This document shows positions 52,960 through 63,504 of a DNA stretch of 64,000 bases, one piece after another. Below the pieces are notes generated by a model. It was not told where the DNA came from. It saw only the letters and a program-made list of their open reading frames with translations, and ran no database searches. Source of the stretch: Limnephilus marmoratus (Eukaryota; Arthropoda; Insecta; Trichoptera; Limnephilidae); NCBI GenBank assembly GCA_917880885.1, contig OU862910.1, forward strand, positions 53,559,285 to 53,623,284, read 5' to 3'. Every line of letters starts with the position of its first letter. The stretch's first letter is position 1. The position numbers and the translations under genes were made by a program.

Positions 52960-53610
52960 ATTGTGGCGTAACATTGGGATGTGACACCAGAGATACATTT
53001 ACATGCAAAAATATATATTACAAATAAAATTAGTATTGATTAAAAAATGTGATAGCATAGCCTTCTTGTACCTACATTCCGTGCAGTTAAATCGATCTAT
53101 CACATTTGCATATCTATTAGTAACTTCATGCAACCTAGGTACAAGCGAGTGTTCCGTATACTCAGTCCGATTATTGTTGTGGATTTTAGAACGAGTGGTT
53201 CTCGTGGGAATAGAAAATTCAATGAGCTTAGTTAAATCAGGTCTCTATTCTACCATTTACCACTTTGAACATAAATATTAAGTCGGATATAATTATTCTT
53301 CGATCTGAGAGTCTTAATAAATTTAATTCTTTCATCAAGTAATGATAATTAAGGGTTTCAATGGGACTACTGAGTTTAAAATTAATGTATCTTAGGAATT
53401 TGTGTTGAATTTTTTTGATTGAATCTGTATGTATTTTAGAATGGGGGGACTAGATCGAGGAGTTATATTCGACTTGACTACGTACCATTGATGTATACAA
53501 AAATTTTAAAGTTGAAATATTCCTGAAACCTCTGGAATTTATTATAGATTGAGTTTATATGGGATATAAGTTTAATTTAAAGTCGAAAGTTGTTCCCAGT
53601 TCATTAATTT
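52960..53610 (-). mobile_element. LINE C-terminal pol fragment, frameshifted
   Basis: The minus strand reads LKFLYTSMVRSQVEYNSSI, stop, SPHSKIHTDSIKKIQHKFLR, then YINFKLSSPIETLNYHYLMK and LLRLSDRR. After a frameshift: RPDLTKLIEFSIPTRTTRSK and ...CTECRYKKAMLSHFL. Typical LINE order (RSQlEYns.iW.P, iQ.KFLRy, Ri..DL). A W-to-stop change and one frameshift; dead. Confidence 0.88.
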
Positions 53611-53625
53611 CTTCGACAGAGGTAA

Positions 53626-53779
53626 GGGAACGTACCCATACTACGTGACACGTTTAGGGGGGGGGGTCTTCAAAATGTCACGCTTGGTACAAATGAGCGG
53701 CGGCGGGCTTAGTTTTTGGTCACCGGGGGGGGGCGTTAAAAATTGCAAATAGTTGGTCACGTAGTATGGGTACGTTCCC
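53626..53779. mobile_element. PIF/Harbinger-type MITE, 154 bp
   Basis: GGGAACGTACCCATACTACG and CGTAGTATGGGTACGTTCCC are exact inverses over about 25 bp. TAA at 53623-53625 and 53780-53782. G runs inside both ends. The most intact TIRs of the family here. Confidence 0.88.
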
Positions 53780-54126
53780 TAAGGGTAGAGTTGTTAAATT
53801 CATACGGATGAATAATTGGTTGACTTATTCTGTAAAAACTTATTGAATGGCACTTATTTACATATGTTCAAATAAATTTTGTTGAGAGAACACCAATTAA
53901 TTAATTAGTTTAAATTATTTTGTAGACAGGCAGAATCTTCAGCGGTTTTGATGATTTTAATTTATGTTTTGCGAATGGTGTGTAGGTAGAAACAAAGACG
54001 GGGCGTCGCTGAGTACAATACAACAGTTACACATATCTATTATTTTTAAAAGTATACTAAACGATAAATAAGAAACAATTCAATCAATCAATCAATACAA
54101 TGGATGCATGATATTGCGAGTGATCA

Positions 54127-54720
54127 ATTTGGGAGGCGGGAATGGGTACCGCCGCCCCGGGAACCTTTATTGGATAACCAACACCTCTCCCATAGGCCAC
54201 CCCAAGTGGTTCGCTACGTTTGGTGATTTAGCAGGGGTGCCCGGGTTCATGGGGTTAGGTTTGTCTAGGTCTTGGAGGCGGATGACCAGGCCCCCTAGCA
54301 TGGTCGATCGATATAGGTTTTATCGAAAATGTGGGTAACTTGCCATCGCTCCCGAGCACGACTGCAGGCCGCTAACGAATAAACAACAGTTTACGTCAAA
54401 TATATTAGGAACCCCTAGTCATTGTGAACTATTTGTTTGTTCGTTATCATTGTGTTTGTTCGTTAGCGGCATGCAGTCGTGCTCGAGAGCGATGGCAAGT
54501 TACCGACATTTTCGATAAAACCTATATCGATCGACCATGCTAGGACCCCAGGACACACTGAACGCCAGATTTCTACCCACTGCTTAAACCCTTTTCCTTC
54601 CCAGAACTCTCCTCTCCTTACTTTCCCTAAAAAACCCCTCTACACAGCATCCCCAAAACGACATAGGCCCTGATGGAAATTGTTTTCCTCAGGGCCTCCT
54701 GTGTCATGTAAAAAAAAAAA
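54127..54720 (+). mobile_element. SINE-B split by a MITE
   Basis: An excellent head (GGGAGGCGGGAATGGGTACC) and body run to GGCGGATGACCAGG (54290), then a 257-bp element, then CCAGGACACACTGAACGCC and the normal 3' half to GGCCTCCTGTG and A10. The tail lost part of the outer stem (GTGTCATGTAAA). Confidence 0.88.
54291..54547. mobile_element. Long-TIR MITE nested in SINE-B
   Basis: Arms of about 85 bp: left CTAGCATGGTCGATCGATAT, AGGTTTTATCGAAAATGTGG, CTCCCGAGCACGACTGCAGG; right is the inverse ending TCGATCGACCATGCTAGG. CCAGG is repeated at 54286-54290 and 54548-54552. No coding capacity. Confidence 0.85.
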
Positions 54721-54747
54721 CAAACAAACAAACAAATTTAATTGTAT

Positions 54748-54776
54748 CGGGTCACGTAGTATGGGTACGTTCCCTA
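54748..54776. mobile_element. PIF MITE end fragment
   Basis: GGGTCACGTAGTATGGGTAC then GTTCCCTA; one terminus only. Confidence 0.6.
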
Positions 54777-55090
54777 TTTCTCTTTTCTTTTTTTTGTACA
54801 AAATACGTATACCAATTCATCCAAATTTGACTGTTCTAAAACAGAAATTCCTCCTAATTGAAAAGATAAAACATTTTTCAAATGTATAATATGGTAAGAT
54901 ATAATAGGTAAATAATAGGTAAACTATGCTGGCGATAGTGTTGGCAATAATGGCTCATGGCCATCTCCCTTGTTTCTTATCTATGATTATTTCTTTACCT
55001 TTCGGAAGAAAATTTTGGCCATTAATTATTTCATCCACTTTGCTCCAAGTTATATTTTACTTCTCGACAAGAGTCTTCTGCCGACAATAT

Positions 55091-55310
55091 TAGCCGAGAG
55101 AGCTTGTAAGAATTGTGCGCGCAGTGGCCGCCATTTGTTTGTACGTTCGTTTGTTTTGTTTCGGCCGGCGCGAACTGTCACTCAGTCCGCCCCGAAGAGG
55201 GGGAGCTGCTTTGTGCCGAAACGCCGCCCGCCGCCCGCCGCCGCCGCCCGCCGCCCGCCGCCCGCCGCCCGCCGCCGCCTGGCTGACAGGTCGCGACGAG
55301 GACCACCTGC
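55091..55310. promoter_or_regulatory. CpG-rich island, possible promoter/5' exon
   Basis: About 220 bp is strongly GC- and CpG-rich in an AT-rich window, with a CCGCCCGCCG repeat at about 55205-55278. Upstream, GTCACTCAGTCCG includes an Inr-like TCAGT. A C-rich repeat produces Arg/Pro-rich frames that are compositional. It is not part of any window repeat. It could be the 5' end of a gene whose body lies elsewhere, or a simple repeat expansion. Confidence 0.35.
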
Positions 55311-55837
55311 GAAATTAAAAGGTTACTATTTAAATTGAATGGAGCACAGAGGACAGATATGCGTGTACTTGTTAAAATATTATCTCCACAGCCTACACAT
55401 TTCCTACTACATAAACATTTTAGCTCGTTACTGCCGCCAGACAAAATTAAAATATTTTTTTAAACATCAAATGACTGCTTTTTACAAAAAGGTGTTTTTT
55501 AATTTTATTTGTGTTCTGGAAATACACAGAAAAACTTCGAGTTTTCAGTGTCAAAAGTAGCCGTTACCTTATCACCAAAAATTGCAACAAAAAACTGATA
55601 AAACCACAGAATGCCATTGATTTTGGGTTGACAGTACGATAATATTTGTATGCAGGATAATAATGTAAACTAATCATTTTGTTAGTTTTTATGAAGATTT
55701 CTCATTTTTGTGGGTGTTTCAAAATCGAGGTGTTAAAAATACCCGTAAATTTAGTTAAAATACGAGCGTTAATTCAAAAAAAAGCTAGAAAATTTAAAAT
55801 ATTTTTTTTTTTTGCTTTTCTTGGGCTTAACTATAAT

Positions 55838-56510
55838 AATAATAATATAATAATAAGTTTATTCCAGAATGTATGCAGGGGAAGTGCAATGCAATACATT
55901 CCATAATGTAAAATAACAAAAAAAGATAAATAATAAGTTAAGTTAAAAAGTAAATAACAACACATAAATTAAATTAAATAAACAAATAAGCATGAAAAAT
56001 GAAACTGAAAAAAAAAATTATGTATGTAAACACTAAAATGAATGTAAATAGCCGTTTACGGGGGGTATTTCATCGTCTCCCGTCTCCAGAGGGTCATCAG
56101 GGGAGATTCCATCCAGGCAGTCATGGCGGTGATGATCGCATTCTTCGAATGGCGCAGTCTGCGCCATAAACTTCCCATGCAGTGGCGGAGAAGTGCACGG
56201 AAAGTATGAACTCGTCCCTCCAGGAACATTTCCGTAGCACTGCAGTATCTCGGTAGGCGGAAAAGTTGGCGATAAGCGTTATTGTAAGCAATCTTTAACT
56301 TATGCCATTGGGTTGCAGTGTAGTCAACCCACAGTTCTGATGTGTACAACGAGGTACAGAAAGCGTTGAACAGTATTCTTTTTACTTTGGGGCTGCAGGA
56401 GTAAAAACGTCTTGACAGCATACCCGCGACAGCATATTGCTCTTCTCTGCCTTTCCATGTCCTCGATATCCTTAAGGTCGTCTGTGATGACATGTGACTA
56501 TGTAACAGTT
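55838..56510 (-). mobile_element. LINE L3 C-terminus with 3' UTR
   Basis: Frame 56056-56493 (145 aa): LFNAFCTSLYTSELWVDYTA, LKIAYNNAYRQLFRLPRYCS, ATEMFLEGRVHTFRALLRHC, SLWRRLRHSKNAII. This is the region after the RT in an insect LINE. The 3' UTR to 55838 ends ATGGAATGTATTGCATTGCA ... CATTCTGGAATAAACTT and TTATTATTATA, matching the 31.2-kb copy. 5'-truncated; the remaining frame is intact. Confidence 0.9.
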
Positions 56511-56689
56511 TCTAAACATTTTGTTTGGAAGAGTTCTAATTTTCATTGTACGTGTTGCTTTATATTTTTAATTTTCTGCTACTGGTTTTCTGCTGCTAAC
56601 TTGAATAGAACTTGCACAGAACGTGAAAATTTAACTCAAGAATTTGATGAATTGTTTAAATTTTTGGAAACAACCCGCCATAATCGTTA

Positions 56690-56850
56690 TTTATTTTGGG
56701 GGTGTTCACATCTGCCCTGATAATGGACACCGTAAGGCTCTCCAAAATGTTGGCTAAAGAAGAAGATAGATAGCGCAACATGGCAAAACACCCAAAAAAA
56801 ATTACGTTAATACTTTTGGCCGTAAAAATCTAAAATCATACCCAACCTGT
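56690..56850 (+). mobile_element. Fragment of the 59.9-kb foldback family
   Basis: CATCTGCCCTGATAATGGAC, CTCTCCAAAATGTTGGCTAA, AGATAGCGCAACATGGC, AAAACACCCAAAAAA. Compared with 59.9 kb the ribozyme-like core is mutated (CTGATAA, CAAAA). Confidence 0.65.
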
Positions 56851-56854
56851 ATAC

Positions 56855-57410
56855 CGAGTAAACCGACTTATCTTTTTTTAACTTTATGTTATTTATTGAG
56901 AATTATTCAAAATTCCTAAATAAATTCTAATAACATATGAACCTAATAATATAATATTGCACATCGGCATTCTGGTTCTGCTTTTATGATTATCACAATA
57001 TAAAGTGGAACTCACAGAAATATGTAGCTGTCGTGCTTAGGTTAAATTTATGCGCACTAAAAATTCTAATTTTATTTGTCGGAATGGGCCGTTTATTTTT
57101 AATTACATCGATTCAAATTACTCGATAATTTTTTTTTTAAATAAGATTAATGCGTATGGTCGTTTTTTTAATATTCTGATTTTATATAAGATATAAAAAA
57201 ATATTGCTGCAATAAAAAATTATTGAGAAAATAAACAAGTCCTTTAAGGTCATTAAAAAATCTTTTATAATGTTAACCTAGCTGATACTGGAATCGACAA
57301 AACTATGATTTTATTACATTCTTAATGGTTTTTGTTTGTTTATTTACGGTTCTTTAACTACTCGTATGTTAGAGAGCTTAGTTTCAATGACGACCAGAAC
57401 ACTTTTTTAG
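56855..57410. other. AT-rich, no gene
   Basis: Nothing recognised. Confidence 0.4.
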
Positions 57411-57414
57411 AATT

Positions 57415-57530
57415 CATTCATCTTTATTAATTAAATTAAATTAGTGATGTACTGTGCCTGTCTCACTAGGAACTCCCGTGTTGAGAACAGGCGCAGTTTT
57501 AACATAAGCAGTTTACATAGAAATAAAAAT
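57415..57530 (-). mobile_element. LINE L8 3' tail with hairpin
   Basis: Plus strand GCCTGTCTC (57456-57464) opposes GAGAACAGGC; on the minus strand GCCTGTTCTC pairs with GAGACAGGC (one bulge). The loop AACACGGGAGTTCCTAGT matches L8. The tail is AATTAATAAAGATGAATG. Confidence 0.7.
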
Positions 57531-57544
57531 AACTTCAACAACAT

Positions 57545-58960
57545 TTTAATTTAAGCAAAAGACAAAATTTTAATTTTAGACAAAGTAAATTCAACAGAAT
57601 CAAACAATGCTCCTGTTCCAACCGGATTATATCCCTACAATATTTATCAAAGAATGTATCCAAGTATTTGCTCTTCCATTAACCAAACTTTTCAATCTAT
57701 CTTTATCCAGTGGAATTTTTCCCAATAAGTGGAAAATGAGTTATTTGACTCCAATTTTCAATAAGAATGATACAAGTGATGTTTGTAATTACAGACCAAT
57801 ATGCATTCAATCCACCATACCGAAACTCTCTGAAAGCCTAATAATTGACAATCTTTTTACACAAATAAAACCTGTAATATCTCATTACCAGTTTGGATTT
57901 ATGCCAGGTAGAAGTACTCCTTCCAACTTAATTATTTATGAAAATTTTATAACCAATGCTTTTAAAGAAAAAAAACACACATACTCTCTTTATGCCTATT
58001 TTAGTGAAGCCTTTGATACAGTTCACATAAAATTCTCATTTGGAAATTAGGAAAACTTGTATGTATCAATATTACCTTTTGCTGATGACCTCAAATTTTT
58101 TTAAATTATTCAAAGTATTTATACAGCGCTCTTGAGGCGATTTTTCGCAAAAACAGCGCTATATAAGTTGTCCAAATTTATTAAATTTATTATTTACCAT
58201 TGCAACATTCTTCAATATAATATCAAAAAATTGTTAATTTGGTGTAATGAAAGTATACTTTACTTAAATATCTCAAAATTTCAAATAGTTAGATTTTCTG
58301 GAATAAAAAATCCAGTGATCTTTAATTACTTCATTGATAACAATGCTATTGAGACATTAACACAAATTAAAGACTTGGTCATCGCTTTTCAATCAAATCT
58401 CTCATTTATTAACTACATAACAGAAATCCCTAATAAGGGCTTAAACATGTTGGAATTTATAACTAGATTAACTAGAAATTTTAACAATATAAACTGATAT
58501 ATTTTGCCTAAGTGAAGGTAAATGTAAGAAGTCAACTTGAGTACAATTCTTCGGTCTGGAACCCACATTATAATATACATGTACAAGCTGTTGAAAGAAT
58601 ACAAAACCAAATTCTTACGTTTTCTAAATTTTAAAATGGGTATTCCAGTAATTATATTGAACTAAAACACTCTGCTGAATAATATGAATATGCTCAAATT
58701 GTCAGACAGGAGAATTTTCACTGACTTGGTATTTCTGCATAAAATTCTAAATGATTTAGTAGATAGTCCGGTATAGCTTGAATTGATAAGCTTCCGGATA
58801 CCACTACGTGACGCTAGAAGTCAGGATGTATTTCAGTGCAGTAATTTTGGGACTAACTACCATATGTAGGTCCTCTTTGCCCAGAATACTAATGGAGGGA
58901 AACAATTATAACAAGTCAGTGGACGTCTTCAATTTATCCTTAAACAAATATAAATTACTC
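57545..58960 (+). mobile_element. LINE L4, RT fingers to C-terminus, deleted
   Basis: 57607-58050 carries RT fingers/palm: FIKECIQVFALPLTKLFNLS, IFPNKWKMSYLTPIF, CNYRPICIQSTIPK, QFGFMPGRSTPSNL, and SLYAYFSEAFDTV, where the first catalytic Asp of the DFSkAFD motif has become Tyr. After a deletion, FADDL (58077-58091) appears, then 58132-58497 (WCNESILYLNISKFQIVRFS, NKGLNMLEFITRLTRNF) and a decayed C-terminus to about 58960. Homologous to 33.6-34.1 kb, with a longer 5' extent. Confidence 0.9.
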
Positions 58961-58961
58961 T

Positions 58962-59159
58962 ACAGCCGGACTCTTTCGACCCATCGTCTTGCACCGCAGT
59001 GGGAGGAATGGATTCATACGTCCGACACTCTTAGACACACCGACACCCAGATTCTTTCCCACCGCTCATATATTTTTCTTCCCAGTCTCTTTCTTTCCTT
59101 AAAAAATCCCTCCACCCGACAACCCTGAGAATGACATGGGCCCTTTGAGAAAAAAAAAT
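58962..59159 (+). mobile_element. SINE-B long-form 3' half
   Basis: CAGCCGGACTCTTTCGACCC, CTTGCACCGCAGTGGGAGG, ACACCCAGATTCTTTCCCAC, AATCCCTCCACCCGACAACC, GACATGGGCCC, A8. Joined without gap to L4. Confidence 0.75.
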
Positions 59160-59530
59160 TAACAATTTTTTTTTGTTATTTCCTATTTCGTGCCACTTTC
59201 AAAATATTTATACCCTGTTAATTACCTTGCAACGCAGTAAATAAGAAACATTTCATACTGCAACACCTTTCAATTAAATGTAAATTATCGTCGTCATATA
59301 TCGGTCATCTGGTGTAAGCACTATTATTCAAGTCTATAGATTAGTATGCAACAAAACGCTGCCAATAATTGTTCTCATTTAATGAATGTTTTAATTGGCA
59401 ACAGACAAAGAAAACGGGAATATGTTGTATAAAATGATTATTTCATGTATTTAGTACCTGCATAAGTTGTGTGTAATGCAGATTTCCCATTGAACCAGGA
59501 AATTGTCAATTATTTTCAATTAATTTTCAA

Positions 59531-59681
59531 GTCCCAACTGTCTGGATCCAGTGGAATCACACATCTACAAATGGGGTATGTTGTGAAGAAGGAAGCGGAG
59601 AAGGGGGAGATAAGAAAAGGGAAGATTGGGTAGTACCTGGATATTTAGATTTGGTCACCAAACACGGCTGAAGCCATTTTA
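59531..59681 (-). mobile_element. SINE-A fragment
   Basis: CCCAACTGTCTGGATCCAGT, GGGTATGTTGTGAAG, GATTTGGTCACCAAACACGG. Head and tail missing. Confidence 0.7.
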
Positions 59682-59691
59682 ATCATTACGA

Positions 59692-59790
59692 TTTATGAGG
59701 CGGTTATGGGAACCAGCGTTTATTGGATAACCAACATTTCCGCCATAGGTCACCCCAAATGGTTCGTTTGGTGACTTAGCAGGGGTGCCG
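59692..59790 (+). mobile_element. SINE-B 5' fragment
   Basis: GAGGCGGTTATGGGAACCAG, GGATAACCAACATTTCCGCC, CACCCCAAATGGTTCG, GTGACTTAGCAGGGGTGCC. Confidence 0.75.
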
Positions 59791-59827
59791 AATAGACGAA
59801 AATATTAAATTTAAACATTTAGTCTAA

Positions 59828-60040
59828 TTTTCGTTAATTGTTTTTGGGGTGTTATGCCGTGTTGCGCTACCTCCTTCTTTAGCCAACGGGCAGATCCGGC
59901 AGATCCGGTAGATATGATCCCACATCTACTGGATCTGCCGGATCTGCCCTGATGATGGACACTGCAACGATGTCCGAAACGTTGGCTAAAGAAGGAGGTA
60001 GCGCAACACGGCATAACACCCCAAAAATAAATAACGAAAA
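59828..60040. mobile_element. Foldback with hammerhead-like three-way junction
   Basis: 60-bp arms (TGGGGTGTTATGCCGTGTTG ... and inverse) meet in stem III-like CTTTAGCCAACG (59877-59888) and CGTTGGCTAAAG (59980-59991). Inside: stem I-like GGCAGATCC (59889-59897) with GGATCTGCC (59940-59948), the core CTGATGA (59949-59955), stem II-like GGACA (59957-59961) with TGTCC (59971-59975), then GAAA (59976-59979). This is the hammerhead order, but the cleavage-site UH between stems III and I is missing and one extra T follows CTGATGA. Related copies: 11.1 and 56.7 kb. Confidence 0.7.
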
Positions 60041-60099
60041 TGCTTTTGGCCCTGAAAATCTTAAAACAGCTTCACAAAATCCCCGCTTTCAAGTACTGT

Positions 60100-61930
60100 T
60101 ACGCAAATTCTTTCGTCATGTCATTAATTTTCCCAAAATTCCTTCACCTAATCACTGCTGTGGTCTCGACAGCTTTCAAACTTAACTTGTAATAAATCTG
60201 ACTTGCTTCAACATTAGTATATTCATTTCGAAAATGTATTTTCTATTTTCTTTGACTAAAGCTATCCCCAACTGAAACTTAATTAACATCTCACCATAAA
60301 TTTGCAAGAATAATATGCGTAGATTACAGACTACCACAACCTTGACCTACGCCTTTTTCCACCCATACATCTTTTCCACATACAAGACCATGTTACATGG
60401 TAAACTCTTCATCAAGCAAGACCGTAAATAATAAAGACTATGTGGGCCGCCTGAAACGTAAGAATGTTGCATTATTTTCCGTTTTACAACGAAAACGGTA
60501 CTTTCAATGCCGGTAATAAGTCCAACAGTCGCGGACACCTTGCGCCGGCCATGTCCCCTATTGCCGCGATATAGCAGAAATATTTCTGTTTTATTGTTAC
60601 ATTGAGGTATTCCACATTCTATATTTCAGGTGGAGACAATATAACCTATCGATTTCTCTGCTGAGTTATAGACGTATTGTAAGCTGCTTCTCTCGCCGCT
60701 TTTCACAGGGTGGGACTTATAGGGAGCCGCGTAATAACGCAATAAATTTTTATTTGATATGAAATAAAATATTTTTTAAAAAGCTATAGGACCGCGTATG
60801 GAAGTGATTATAGCGTCTGTCCTCACCGGCTTCTAAGAAACCGACGATTTTTTTTAAATATTGTTTTACTCAAGAAATAAAAACATATATGAATTTAGTT
60901 TTCTCTCATATACTCGTAGTTACACACATCGACCAAAATAAACAAGTGATAACATCTAATAAACTAATATCTACACAAAATCAAGCTTATTGGTTTTTGT
61001 GGTGTATCGTAAAAGCTTCCGCCTTGTAGAGACAGATGGCGGTGACATCAGCTTTCGGTAGAATCCGCTAGATGGCAAGCCGTAGTGCTAAAGCTCTCCG
61101 GCAGGGGGATCAGGGGGCCCAGAGGCGGTGTTTTAATTATCACCGGCAGAACCATTTTAGCCAGCTCATAGTTAGGTTAACAACCGCTATTCCATTTGTA
61201 TACGCGAAGTATAAATAAACGCAGATAACGAAACAGATTCTATTTATTCCTAAAGTTATCTCCATCCAAAGTGTATTGGAGAATCTGCTAGTGTCTATCA
61301 AATAACAGAACACTACAGTTTTAAAAATTGGGTTACCAAAACTTCTATCAAAATGAAGGTTTAAAAACAAACTTATTTAAAAAATCATACCTTTCATGAA
61401 TTTTAACTTCTTTTCAGTATACTCTAATAAACCATGTTCCTCAAGTTTCCGGTAATTGTTTGGTTTCGATTTCCTCCTCACTATACTTTTATTTGCACTC
61501 TGAATTTTTCTTATTTCTAAACGTAAACTGCCTCCTGTTCTACATTATATTTTAGTTTTAGTTTTTAGTTTTAATGATTCTTGTTTAAATTGTCCTGTGC
61601 CAAAACAGCACTGTCGTTGTTAATTTTGTTCTCTTGGCGTTGCTTTGTATATTATACTGTGTATTCTTTGTTTCACATCATTTAATGATTTTTTGTAAGG
61701 ACTCGTATATAGCATTACGTTTAAGTTTATTATAATAAAGCGCACTTGAAGTGAAATAACACAAAACTGCGCTATGTAAATACTACGTTATTATTATTAT
61801 TATTACGGTTCATTATTTCGCAAACAAAAGATTTCAACAATCATTGCTTTTTATCTTCTGTTGGTCTGCAGGGACAAAATTTGTATTCGAAGATATTATG
61901 CTTTCGAAGCGAGGCGACAGAATTATATGG
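60100..61930. other. No gene; mixed-GC patches
   Basis: 60470-60740 is GC-balanced and non-repetitive in the window, a possible conserved non-coding element. 61035-61130 has two GATGGC words (ACAGATGGCGGTG, CTAGATGGCAAGC). No coding motif found. Confidence 0.35.
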
Positions 61931-61934
61931 GGAG

Positions 61935-62940
61935 TTTGGTTATAAAATTACTTAGATGGGCCATATCTCTTACCAACGCTTTGGTTAAACATAAACAAAC
62001 TGATACTGAATGTTATGAAAACTAAATTTTTGATTATTGATGGTCAAGGTGGAACTGAACATGCAATACTAACCATTGATAACATAAATATAGAAAGGGT
62101 TAACAATATTAAATATCTGGGTGTAATATTAGACGATAAATTAAAATTCGACAAACACGTCGATTACATATCTAAGAAAATTGCTAAAAAAGTTGGCTTC
62201 TTAAAAAGGATTAGGAATAACTTGGATCTCAAGACAACGCACCTTGTATACAATTCTATTATAACTCCTCATTTAAATTATTGTTCTAGTGTTCTATTCT
62301 TATGTAACGGGACCCAAAATAATAAACTACAGGTTATACAAAATAGGGGAATGAGGATGATTCTGAAATGTAATATCTTTACTAGAGTTAAAACTATGTT
62401 ACAAAACTAAAATATGATGACAACTAAACAACATATAATATATAATACGTTAACAATGATGTACAAGCTTAAAAATAACATGCTCCCTAAATATCTGCAA
62501 ACTAATATTATGTACCATGAAAATATTCACAATTATCCTACAAGGAGTTGCCGAGACTTCAGGCTTCCCAAAACTAAACTTACGTGTACACAGAACAGCG
62601 TGTTTTATAAAGGTCAAAAACTTTATAATAACCTACCAAATTCCATAAAGGAAGCCTCAAGTCTTGGCACTTTTCGTAAAACATGTGCTGCATACATTAA
62701 GAAAAATTTATGAATTGTATTTATTTGTATTAACTCTATGTCTTAAGTCTTAAACCCTATTGTTTGTATTTTTAACTGGAGTAACTGTATTTCTTTTTTA
62801 AACTGTATTCTTTCCGTTATAATTTTATGACTATATTTATTTTATTATGTATTTTATATGTTTTTTTAATACTAGATGTATGAAAATTTGCTTACTTCTA
62901 AATAAAGTAACAAAAACAAACAAAGAAAATATCTAAATTT
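61935..62940 (+). mobile_element. LINE C-terminus, nearly open, one stop
   Basis: From about 61985 (WLNINKLILNVMKTKFLII) the frame runs through IKYLGVILDDKLKFDKHVDY, ISKKIAKKVGFLKRIRNNLD, ITPHLNYCSSVLFLCNGTQN and LQVIQNRGMRMILKCN. It meets a stop at 62408-62410 and continues in the same frame to 62713 (QLYNTLTMMYK-like, NYPTRSCRDFRLPKTKLTCT, GQKLYNNLPNSIKEA). 3' UTR to about 62925 with AATAAAGTAAC. A Jockey/CR1-like pol C-terminus, only one nonsense mutation, no RT palm retained. Fairly young. Confidence 0.92.
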
Positions 62941-62944
62941 GATA

Positions 62945-63500
62945 TTTATTTTTATTTATTTATTGCTTCTTAACAATTTAAATACATTTTTTACAGATAT
63001 AATTTCGATGGTTATGGATGATGTGTAGACCTGTATGTCTATTATAAAGCAGTATTTTAAGAAATAAAATAATTTTAGTTGGTCATATATAGGCATATCA
63101 AAAGTACTAAACGTATCTTTTAGAGATAGTATTTTTTTTTTACATTTTCTAGTTTTCTTCTATTTTCTTGCCATTTTTAGATTTGGAATAACATGTTATA
63201 TTGACAATGGAAATAATAAATAGCCAAAGCGGCATATTACTGCTGTTTCGCGCTTTAACCATTCTTATTCTTTCCATTGTCGATTGAACAATTATGAAAA
63301 TATGTCTTGATTATCTTTTTGGCACCTAAAATTTAAAAAATGTAAGCTAAAACTAAAACAACAGTATATGCCTGTACATACTAGCATTGGTTTTTACGGG
63401 GTTATGAATTTAGGTAAATAAAAAATATAGGACTGGACCGGAAAACTCAGAAAGAACTGTACTCAATACCTCCTTTGAAAATTCATTGAAAGTGATGAAA
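62945..63500. other. No gene; reversed LINE-tail-like start
   Basis: TTTATTTTTATTTATTTATT at 62946 followed by TTCTTAACAATTTAAATACA could be the reverse of another LINE 3' end. The rest is unassigned AT-rich DNA. Confidence 0.35.
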
Positions 63501-63504
63501 AAAC

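Noticed and set aside
54970..55338. 122-aa Arg/Pro-rich ORF and antisense Gly/Arg-rich ORF
   Set aside because: Both stem from the CCGCCCGCCG repeat; no evidence of coding.
61035..61130. CTCF-type insulator sites (AGATGGC words)
   Set aside because: Two short motif matches are expected by chance at this length; no further support.
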